Shown here: one piece after another, positions 19,420 through 27,171 of the stretch | How positions within the stretch are numbered: position 1 is the first letter of the stretch | How the letters are laid out: each line of letters begins with the position of its first letter | Source: CAJQQY01 sp045104975 | GTDB lineage: Bacteria; Bacteroidota; Bacteroidia; Chitinophagales; Saprospiraceae | Direction: 5' to 3' | Length of the DNA: 64,000 nt | Assembly (NCBI GenBank): GCA_045104975.1 | Contig: JBGCCY010000009.1 | Coordinates: forward strand, 11,356 to 75,355 | The notes under the pieces: model-generated | What the model was told of the DNA's origin: nothing | Databases searched by the model: none | What the model saw: only the letters and a program-made list of their open reading frames with translations | Made by a program: the position numbers and the translations under genes

Positions 19420-22400
19420 ATGTTTAAGAAAATATTACTCCCTTTTGCCGCAATTTTATTTTTAGCTTCTTCAGCATGGTCTCAACAAGACAATGTTTTC
19501 CCAGAAGAACGACCAGCATTTATCAAGCAATTCAAAGATTTTTTTACTAAAAGTAAAAGCAAACAAATGGAAAAGTTCTTCGATGATTTCGAAGATTATT
19601 TCAATGAATCGATAACAGAAGAGGAGTTTCCAATATTTAGAGATGTATGTAATGAGATGTTGGCAAAAAGAATGTCAGCTAATCCATATTTTAAAAATTA
19701 CCTCACCGTCGTTTTAGCGATCAAGCAAAATGAAACGGAAGGAGCAAAATTGAATGAATGGAATGCTCTGACGCTTACGATGATCCAAGCTATCGAAAAC
19801 CGTAAATTAAAACCATACAAAGACTTCCTCAGTTTTTCTGATTCTTTCTTTTCAAAAAAAGCCTTACGATATTCTAAGCAAGGAATGAAATGGTATTATG
19901 AAGCGGATAGCTATTTGATGGATATAGAGGATGGGGTGCCATTTGTGGAGTTTGAAAAATTAAATTTGATCGGTACTCGTGGAAAAGATTCGATTACCAT
20001 TTTTGAAACAAAAGGTCAATATTTTCCAACTCAAGAAAAATGGAAAGGTTCAGGAGGAAAAGCGACTTGGGAAAAACTAGATCAAAAAGATGTTTACTGC
20101 TTACTGAGTGAATATGAAATAGAAGGGAAGAAAAGTTTGTACGAAGCCAAAAATGTAAAATTAATATACCCATCACTTTTCCCAGGAGAGGAAATTGAAG
20201 GAGTTTTTGAAGACAAAGTTGTCGTTAGAAATAAATCTAGAGAAGGATCCTATCCTCGTTTTTCTTCCTATGATAAGATTTTGAAAATTAAAGGAATTGG
20301 GGAAGGGATAGAATATACAGGTGGATTTAGGTTGGAAGGAAATACCGTTTATGGATCAGGAGACAAAAAGAATCCTGCAAAAATCGAAGTGATGAATGGA
20401 GGTAAACTTTCCTTCCGAGCAACCACTCAGTTATTCAAAATTCGGAAAAGTGAAAGAATTGCGGGAGAGCAAGTAAGAGTAACTTTATACTTCGACCAAG
20501 ATTCTATTTATCATCCATCGGTCAATTTGAAATATGACATTGCGACCAAAGATTTGAATCTTGCGAGAGGAAAAAGGGGAAGTGATCGAAATCCATTTTT
20601 TGATTCTTATCATCAAGTAAATATCAATGCAGATAAAGTAGATTGGAATTTGGTCAACGATAGTTTGTTGATTGGGAAAAAACAATTTGGAATTGGAAAT
20701 GGAAAAGATGAGGTAACATTTGAAAGTTTGAAATATTATGACGAAAAATATTTGATGCGAATTCAAAATATTTCGGATGTAAATCCAATTGTTTCATTAA
20801 AAGTTTTATCTGATGAATTAGGCGTTACAGAAATAGAAGCAAGAGCCTATGCCTTAAAGTTGAATCCAAAGTTTGATACTCCAAATATTGAAAGTTTACT
20901 CTACGAATTTGTTTCCAGCGGATTTATTGATTACGACAAAGATGCTGAAATAATTTATGTCAAAGAAAAAATTTTCCACTATGCTGATGCCATGGCAAAG
21001 AAGACGGATTTTGATGCGATCAAGATAGTATCGGTTTCTGAAAAAGATGCGAATGCTGTATTTTCCATGAAGGATAGATCCTTGAAAGCCAACAATGTAG
21101 TTGACCTAGAAATTAGCAAACTCCAAAAAGTAGCCATCAAACCTGCGAACAAATCTATCATGCTGAAAAAGAATCGGGATATGGATTTTGATGGGAAAAT
21201 CTTTGCAGGTTTTAGTTCATTGGAAGGAAAGGATTTTCATTTTGATTATGAGAAATATATCATGGAATTGGACTCCGTTCGATATTTCGATTTGTTCGTT
21301 CCAACCGAAGCCAAAGATGAAAATGGAAGACCAATTTCTATCTCCATCGCATCTAGAATCGAGCATGCTAGTGGAGTATTACTGGTAGACGCACCTGACA
21401 ATAAATCAGGAGCCAATGATATTGATCTATTCCCATCCTTTAATACAAAGAATTATTCTTATGTCTATTATGATAATCGACTGATCCATGACGGTGTTTA
21501 CAAAAGAGATTCTTTTTATTTTAGATTAGATAAGTTTAGTTTTAATAGTCTAGATAATTTCACTAAAAACGATATTCATTTTAAAGGAAATCTTATTTCA
21601 GCAGAAATTTTTCCAGACATTAAAGAAACATTATTACTGCAAGAAGAAGATCAATCTTTAGGTTTTACGACACAAACGCCGGCTGAAGGTTTGCCAACTT
21701 ATCAAGCCCAAGGAAATTACAAAGGAGAAATTCATTTGAGTAACAAGGGGATGATGGGAAAAGGAAATATTTCTTATCTGACTTCTTCTACAGACTCTGA
21801 GGATATACTTTTTAAGCCAAAACAGATGACTGCGACTGCGAGATTATTTGATTTGGCAGAGGATCGAAAAGGAGCAATTGAAGTGCCACAAGCTCATGGA
21901 GAAGAAGTAAGTATTGATTGGAGGCCATATCAGGATAGTATGTATATTACTACTAAGGAGGATAAACCGTTTGAGTTATTTAAAGATAATGACCACACTA
22001 TTTTAGGAAGTTTGATTTTGACGCCAGATGGTTTGAGGGGAAATGGAAAGATGACCTGGACAAAAGGAACGCTTTCTTCTAAGTTAATTAAATATGGATC
22101 TTACTCAGCGGATTCTGATACTTCGAGTTTGACGATTACGGCAGTTGGTTCAAGTGAAATTGCTTTGTCCACCAATAATGTTAATAGTAAACTTGATTTC
22201 GATAAACAAGTTGGACATATTGAGGCCAATGAAAAAGGAAACTTTACCAACCTTCCCTACAATCAATATAAAACTTCCTTGACCACATTTGATTGGGATA
22301 TGAGTAAAGATGCGGTCACCTTTAAAACTACACCTGGAGAATTAGGTTCTTTTGTGGCAACGGGTAAGAATCGAGATTCCTTGCATTTTGACGGAGAAAC

Positions 22401-23934
22401 AGCCTTCTATGATTTGAAATCTAATGAGCTGAAAATTGGAGGAGTTCCTTTAATTAAATCTTGTGATGCCATCGTTTATACTGACGATGGGAAATTAGAA
22501 ATTTTTAAAGGTGGTAAAATGTCCACCCTCGAAAATTGTAAAATCGTTTGTGATACGATCACTAAACTTCACGTCATCAATCGAGCAACTGTTGATATCG
22601 AAGGGAAAAAATCATACACAGCAAAAGGATTTTATGAATATAATGTAAAGGGTAGAAAACAAGAAATTCAATTTGATAATATCATTGGAAAACGATACGG
22701 AAAAGGCAAAAGAAGTGAAAAGAAAACGAGAACTACTGCCAAAGGAGAAGTACTCGAATCAGATAATTTTTATATTGATTTGAAAACTGAATTCCGTGGA
22801 GAAATTACTTTGACTGGTGATAAGAAACCATTGGATTTCAACGGTTTTGCCAGATTGGATTCAGATAAAATGAGAGACAAAGAATGGTTTTCTATTAATA
22901 GTGAAGGAGACAAGAATGATTTGATTATCAAATATGATGAACCTAAAAATTATGAAGGGTATAAATTATATACTGGTTTATATTTGAGTAAGGAATCCGC
23001 TTATCTCTATCCTCGAGTGATGATGCCTAAATATTTGAGAAAAGATCGGGCGATTGTGGATGCGAAAGGTTATTTCAAATTAGATGAAGTTAAAGATGAA
23101 TTCATTTTTGGAGATTCTCTTAAAGTGCTTGCTAATGCTAGGAAGGGAAACAAAATTACTTTTAGCAATAAAGATGGAAGCTTCAAAGCAGAAGGAAAAT
23201 TAAACATAGGAGATCAATTAAAATATATTGATATTCATGCAGCAGGAGAGGCGCGTTCTATGTTTCCAGCAGCTCAAGATTCGACTATTCAAGGACCATT
23301 CGGATATCAAGTTGAAGCGGATATGATGGCTGGAATCAAAAGTTTTATTCCAAAAAATATGTTAGAATTTATCATCGCAGATATTAAAAGTAGCAGTTTT
23401 GATGCGAGGGGAGTGGATTATACAGATGCTGCATTTTATGAAAAAGCATTGGCAGAATATATTCCTGATACTACTTTGTTGGATAAAACGATTGCTCGAA
23501 TGCGAACAGAATTTAAATTAGGCATTCCTAAAAAACAAAATCCTTATTCCTTTTTATTTGGAAAAATACCAATGAAGTGGGATCCTGATTATCAATCATT
23601 TGTTTCCAAAAAAGACCAAATCGGATTGATCAGTATTGCTGGTGAAGAAGTAAATGTAACGGTCAAGGCTTTTATAGAATTCAAAATGCCATCGAATGGA
23701 GACGATCGAATTTACATTTATCTTAAGTCCCCAAGTGACACTTATTATTTCTTTGGATACAAAGGTGGAATTCTTAATATTGTTTCCAATAATACGAAGT
23801 TTAATGACTTAGTCATCAACGCTAAAAAGAAATATCGAATTATAAAAATGCCTGATGGTGAAGTCGTAGAATTACAATATGTAGAACCTTCAACGGCTGA
23901 AAGATTTGTGCGAAGAGCGCAAGCTGTGAAATAG
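19420..23934 (+). CDS. Giant exported protein of unknown function
   Basis: A 1504-aa protein with a Sec signal peptide (about 1-21, ending SAWSQ). I do not recognise a named family. Residues about 25-170 are helical. From about 180 onward the protein is mostly beta-strand, with many short repeats of the type LxxxGxFxxxNxxY and runs such as NKGMMGKGNISYL and TPDGLRGNGKMTW, reminiscent of stacked jelly-roll or bridge-like periplasmic proteins (OstA, AsmA or TamB style). That comparison is only by texture. There is no lipobox, no T9SS tail and no barrel-type C-terminus, so a periplasmic or surface location is inferred. It is followed by a near-perfect 27-bp inverted repeat. Confidence 0.6.
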   Translation: MFKKILLPFAAILFLASSAWSQQDNVFPEERPAFIKQFKDFFTKSKSKQMEKFFDDFEDYFNESITEEEFPIFRDVCNEMLAKRMSANPYFKNYLTVVLAIKQNETEGAKLNEWNALTLTMIQAIENRKLKPYKDFLSFSDSFFSKKALRYSKQGMKWYYEADSYLMDIEDGVPFVEFEKLNLIGTRGKDSITIFETKGQYFPTQEKWKGSGGKATWEKLDQKDVYCLLSEYEIEGKKSLYEAKNVKLIYPSLFPGEEIEGVFEDKVVVRNKSREGSYPRFSSYDKILKIKGIGEGIEYTGGFRLEGNTVYGSGDKKNPAKIEVMNGGKLSFRATTQLFKIRKSERIAGEQVRVTLYFDQDSIYHPSVNLKYDIATKDLNLARGKRGSDRNPFFDSYHQVNINADKVDWNLVNDSLLIGKKQFGIGNGKDEVTFESLKYYDEKYLMRIQNISDVNPIVSLKVLSDELGVTEIEARAYALKLNPKFDTPNIESLLYEFVSSGFIDYDKDAEIIYVKEKIFHYADAMAKKTDFDAIKIVSVSEKDANAVFSMKDRSLKANNVVDLEISKLQKVAIKPANKSIMLKKNRDMDFDGKIFAGFSSLEGKDFHFDYEKYIMELDSVRYFDLFVPTEAKDENGRPISISIASRIEHASGVLLVDAPDNKSGANDIDLFPSFNTKNYSYVYYDNRLIHDGVYKRDSFYFRLDKFSFNSLDNFTKNDIHFKGNLISAEIFPDIKETLLLQEEDQSLGFTTQTPAEGLPTYQAQGNYKGEIHLSNKGMMGKGNISYLTSSTDSEDILFKPKQMTATARLFDLAEDRKGAIEVPQAHGEEVSIDWRPYQDSMYITTKEDKPFELFKDNDHTILGSLILTPDGLRGNGKMTWTKGTLSSKLIKYGSYSADSDTSSLTITAVGSSEIALSTNNVNSKLDFDKQVGHIEANEKGNFTNLPYNQYKTSLTTFDWDMSKDAVTFKTTPGELGSFVATGKNRDSLHFDGETAFYDLKSNELKIGGVPLIKSCDAIVYTDDGKLEIFKGGKMSTLENCKIVCDTITKLHVINRATVDIEGKKSYTAKGFYEYNVKGRKQEIQFDNIIGKRYGKGKRSEKKTRTTAKGEVLESDNFYIDLKTEFRGEITLTGDKKPLDFNGFARLDSDKMRDKEWFSINSEGDKNDLIIKYDEPKNYEGYKLYTGLYLSKESAYLYPRVMMPKYLRKDRAIVDAKGYFKLDEVKDEFIFGDSLKVLANARKGNKITFSNKDGSFKAEGKLNIGDQLKYIDIHAAGEARSMFPAAQDSTIQGPFGYQVEADMMAGIKSFIPKNMLEFIIADIKSSSFDARGVDYTDAAFYEKALAEYIPDTTLLDKTIARMRTEFKLGIPKKQNPYSFLFGKIPMKWDPDYQSFVSKKDQIGLISIAGEEVNVTVKAFIEFKMPSNGDDRIYIYLKSPSDTYYFFGYKGGILNIVSNNTKFNDLVINAKKKYRIIKMPDGEVVELQYVEPSTAERFVRRAQAVK

Positions 23935-23941
23935 ATATTAC

Positions 23942-24017
23942 TGTTAAACTGTTTTTATTGTTGTACTGCTAATTGATTCAATCGTCCAACCAGTATAACA
24001 GTAAAAACAGTTTAACA
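23942..24017. repeat. Long intergenic inverted repeat
   Basis: The 27-bp arms at 23942-23968 and 23991-24017 differ at only two positions (core TGTTAAACTGTTTTTA) around a 22-nt loop. It starts 8 bp after the stop of the giant exported protein, so it is a likely transcript-end structure. Confidence 0.65.
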
Positions 24018-24046
24018 ATAAAATAATACAAAAGAACCTAGAGAAA

Positions 24047-25018
24047 ATGCCAATCATCCAAAACTCCTCCTACACAAAACCACCATTCTACCAATTCAAC
24101 GGACATCTCCAAACCATCATTCCTGGTATCTTCAGAAAAGTAAAAAATGTCAATTATCAACGAGAGCGACTCGAATTAGCGGATCAAGATTTCCTTGATT
24201 TAGATTGGATCATTAATGATAGTAAAAATTTAGTGGTACTCTCTCATGGTTTGGAAGGAAGTTCAGATCGTCAATATATTCAAGGTGCAGCTAAGCTTTT
24301 TTCCAAAAATAACTGGGATGTGCTGGCATGGAATTGTCGCTCTTGCAGCGGTGAAATGAATCGAACTTCTCGACTATATCATCATGGAGACATCGAAGAT
24401 ATTGGATCGGTAATCAATCATGCCTTGGCAAAAAAAGCATATCAAAATGTAGTCATGATTGGTTTTAGTATGGGAGGCGCAATGAGTTTAAATTACTTAG
24501 GGAAAAATGGAAAAAACATTCCAACTCAAATAAAAGGTGCGGTGGCATTTTCCACTCCTTGTGACCTGAAAGAAGGAGCAGAGATTCTAAATCTTAAATC
24601 AAATGCAGTTTATCGCAAACGGTTTTTAAAAAACTTAAAGAAAAAAATAGTAATTAAAGAGCAAGAATTTCCAGGACTAGTTGATTTAAAAAAACTAGAT
24701 GAGATCAAAGAATGGAGAGATTTTGACGAACATTTTTCCGCTCCACTCAATAATTATAAAGATGCGGATGACTTTTATTTTAATTCATCTGCCAAAAATT
24801 TTATGGAAAATATTCAAATCCCAACCTTGTTAGTTAATGCTCAAAATGATCCAATCTTAACGCCTGCTTGCACTCCAATTTCGATGGCAAAAAATCATGC
24901 TAATATTTTTATCGAAAATCCTATCCAAGGTGGGCATTGTGGATTCATGTTACCGAATCAAGAATTTGCTTGGTCAGAGATGAGGGCGTTAGAATTTGCA
25001 AATGAGATCATGGAGTGA
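24047..25018 (+). CDS. YheT/ABHD-type alpha/beta hydrolase
   Basis: A 323-aa cytoplasmic serine hydrolase of the YheT family. The N-terminal HLQTIIPGIFR (20-30) is typical of this family. The oxyanion-hole strand HGLEGSS is at 67-73, the nucleophile elbow GFSMGG puts Ser at 141, and the likely acid and base are Asp268 (AQNDPIL) and His297 (GGHCGF). Family members act on esters of unknown physiological identity. It sits alone between an inverted repeat and a palindromic repeat. Confidence 0.85.
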   Translation: MPIIQNSSYTKPPFYQFNGHLQTIIPGIFRKVKNVNYQRERLELADQDFLDLDWIINDSKNLVVLSHGLEGSSDRQYIQGAAKLFSKNNWDVLAWNCRSCSGEMNRTSRLYHHGDIEDIGSVINHALAKKAYQNVVMIGFSMGGAMSLNYLGKNGKNIPTQIKGAVAFSTPCDLKEGAEILNLKSNAVYRKRFLKNLKKKIVIKEQEFPGLVDLKKLDEIKEWRDFDEHFSAPLNNYKDADDFYFNSSAKNFMENIQIPTLLVNAQNDPILTPACTPISMAKNHANIFIENPIQGGHCGFMLPNQEFAWSEMRALEFANEIME

Positions 25019-25032
25019 TTTTATCCCAAGTA

Positions 25033-25054
25033 GAGACAAGGCATGCCTTGTCTC
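25033..25054. repeat. Palindromic dispersed repeat, copy 1
   Basis: A perfect 22-bp palindrome with the core GACAAGGCATGCCTTGTC. A second, slightly diverged copy is at 27129-27156, on the far side of the GIN-domain and sbcD genes. Confidence 0.6.
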
Positions 25055-25168
25055 CAAATGAAAGGATCCTATATTTTTTGAAAAAAAAATCAAACACTTC
25101 CAACTATTCAAAAACTCCTCGTGTCATTAAGGAGAATTTATTTATTTGCTCAATTAAAAAGTCTAAAA

Positions 25169-25882
25169 ATGAAAATCTTTAAGCACATTCTAGCAACTCT
25201 AACTATCGTTCTATTAACCACTTCACTTCAAGCTCAAAAGTGGGACAAAGACGTAAAAACTTCCAAAGAAGATCGAACAGTTAGCTCATTCACTAAAGTA
25301 TCGCTAAGTGGAGGAATTGATTTAACTATCGAACAAGGCAACTCAAAAACCATTTCTGTAGAAGCATCTGATAATGCTATCGACAATTTGGTAACTGAGG
25401 TGAAAAATGGAACATTGAAAATATATTTTGATAAAAGTATTCGTCGAGTAAAAAAAGCTCACGTACATATTACAGTTAATGATTTAGAAAAAATCAGCGC
25501 AAGTGGCGGTTCTGACATCGAATCAAAAGGAAAATTGAAATTCGACAACTTTGCGATTCATTCGAGTGGCGGTTCTGATATCGAATTAGAATTAGAAGTT
25601 AAGCATTTAGATTGCCACACTAGTGGAGGTTCAGATGTTGATTTGGACGGATCAGCAGAAACCTTAGAATTACATGCCTCAGGCGGAAGTGATTTTAATG
25701 GATTCAATTTTAAAACAAGAGAAGCAAAAGTTTCCGCATCAGGAGGGTCAGATTCCAATGTTTATGCATCTGAAAGTATCGAAGTATCTGCAAGTGGAGC
25801 TAGCGATGTAAATTTCAAAGGCGAGCCAAAGAAAACTAAATTGAAATCATCAGGGTCTTCCGATATTCATTCTTATAAATAG
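25169..25882 (+). CDS. GIN-domain (DUF2807) exported protein
   Basis: A 237-aa exported protein. The ATG at 25169 is chosen because it opens a signal peptide (MKIFKHIL ... SLQAQ); an in-frame upstream ATG would precede it by 16 codons. The mature part is a head-GIN/DUF2807 beta-helix: seven rungs ending SGGSD, SGASD or SGSSD recur about every 18-20 residues (for example SASGGSDIES, HSSGGSDIEL, HTSGGSDVDL). Function in this family is unknown; adhesion or envelope binding is a guess. A second GIN protein is at 40182-41102. Confidence 0.8.
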   Translation: MKIFKHILATLTIVLLTTSLQAQKWDKDVKTSKEDRTVSSFTKVSLSGGIDLTIEQGNSKTISVEASDNAIDNLVTEVKNGTLKIYFDKSIRRVKKAHVHITVNDLEKISASGGSDIESKGKLKFDNFAIHSSGGSDIELELEVKHLDCHTSGGSDVDLDGSAETLELHASGGSDFNGFNFKTREAKVSASGGSDSNVYASESIEVSASGASDVNFKGEPKKTKLKSSGSSDIHSYK

Positions 25883-25908
25883 AAATTTTGATTTTTAAAT
25901 TTTGACTA

Positions 25909-25949
25909 ATGAATTTTGAATGTGTATAAAATGCGCATTCAAAATTCAT
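25909..25949. repeat. Intergenic inverted repeat upstream of sbcD
   Basis: The 19-nt arms (ATGAATTTTGAATG core) match at 17 positions around a 3-nt loop. They are followed by further direct copies of the CATTCAA motif up to about 25966. Confidence 0.5.
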
Positions 25950-25982
25950 CATTCAACATTCAAAATTATATATTTGTCGGAT

Positions 25983-27125
25983 ATGAAAATACTTCACTTT
26001 TCCGACACCCATTTAGGTTATCATGAGTTAGACAAACTCAGTCTTTCTGGCATCAATCTGCGTGAACAAGATGTTTACGATGCTTTCCAAAAAGTAGTGG
26101 ATGCCGCATTAGAAATCCAACCTGATTTGATCCTCCATTCTGGAGATTTTTTTCATCGACCTTCCCCTGCCAACCGACCAATGATTTTTGGTTTGGAGCA
26201 ATTAGCTCGACTTTCTGAAGCCAATATTCCGATTGTTGTTATTGCTGGAAATCATGAAACGCCCAAAACAATTTTTACCAGTCCAATTCTTAAAGCATTT
26301 CAAACCATTCCAAATGTGTTTCCCATCTTTAGTCAAAAGTATGAGACTTTTGAATTTGGAGATTTAGTGGTACATGGTGTTCCGCACATCAATGATGATG
26401 TGATTGAATTAGAAGAAATGGATAAAATACAGCCTGTCGAAGGAAAATTTAACATCATCTTGTTGCATACTTCTATCGGAAAGACATTTATGATGGATGA
26501 GTATGGAGAAAAGCTATACCCGCCAGAACGCTTGGATTTATTGAATAAATTCGATTATGTGGCATTAGGGCATTGGCATAATTTCCAAAAAGTAGGAAAA
26601 TTAGATACTGCTTGGTATTCAGGTTCGACCGAACGAATGAGTGAAGCAGAAGCCAAAAGTGAAAAGGGATTTTGCATTTTGGAATTAGAAAAAGGAAAAA
26701 AAGTGGTGCCTGAGTTTATTACCATTCCTACTCGGAATTGGGTCGTAGAAGAAATCAAAAAATGTAATAAAAAGTCCATTGCTGAGATCGAAGAACAGTT
26801 ACAAAAACTAGCCGATCGAGAAGATTTAAAAGATGCTCTCCTGAGTATTCACCTCGAAGACATTTCACCAATTCAATCTGTAGAATTATCAACGCGTAAA
26901 ATTTATGCGATGATTACCGCGCCCGTTCACATTACGATTATCCGTAAGTTCATTGTTACAGAAACAGACAAGGCTGGTTTTCAAAGCAAATCAGAAAGTT
27001 TAGTGAGCCTAATGAAAAGTTTTATTTCAGATAAAATTGATGATAACGAAAAGGCAGAAGAGCTTTCAAAAAAGGCACATTATTATTTCGAGATATTCGA
27101 TACTGGGGAATACAAAAATCGTTAG
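25983..27125 (+). CDS. sbcD: Nuclease SbcCD subunit D (Mre11-type)
   Basis: A 380-aa Mn-dependent nuclease subunit. With SbcC it trims DNA hairpins and protein-blocked ends. Metallophosphoesterase motifs are FSDTHLG (6-12), GDFFH (54-58) and GNHE (89-92), with a late GHWHN. The start at 25983 is used because MKILHFSDTHLG is the conserved N-terminus; a longer frame from 25920 would run through an intergenic repeat. A TATATTTG sequence at 25969-25976 lies so close to this ATG that a leaderless or nearly leaderless transcript is possible. sbcC follows after 46 bp containing a palindromic repeat. Confidence 0.92.
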   Translation: MKILHFSDTHLGYHELDKLSLSGINLREQDVYDAFQKVVDAALEIQPDLILHSGDFFHRPSPANRPMIFGLEQLARLSEANIPIVVIAGNHETPKTIFTSPILKAFQTIPNVFPIFSQKYETFEFGDLVVHGVPHINDDVIELEEMDKIQPVEGKFNIILLHTSIGKTFMMDEYGEKLYPPERLDLLNKFDYVALGHWHNFQKVGKLDTAWYSGSTERMSEAEAKSEKGFCILELEKGKKVVPEFITIPTRNWVVEEIKKCNKKSIAEIEEQLQKLADREDLKDALLSIHLEDISPIQSVELSTRKIYAMITAPVHITIIRKFIVTETDKAGFQSKSESLVSLMKSFISDKIDDNEKAEELSKKAHYYFEIFDTGEYKNR

Positions 27126-27128
27126 ACT

Positions 27129-27156
27129 GTAGAGACAAAGCATGCCTTGTCTCTAC
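27129..27156. repeat. Palindromic dispersed repeat, copy 2
   Basis: A 28-bp palindrome of GTAGAGACAAAGCATGCC type with one mismatched pair, related to 25033-25054. It lies between sbcD and sbcC, where it would form a hairpin in the shared transcript. Confidence 0.6.
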
Positions 27157-27171
27157 TTGAATAAAACATAA

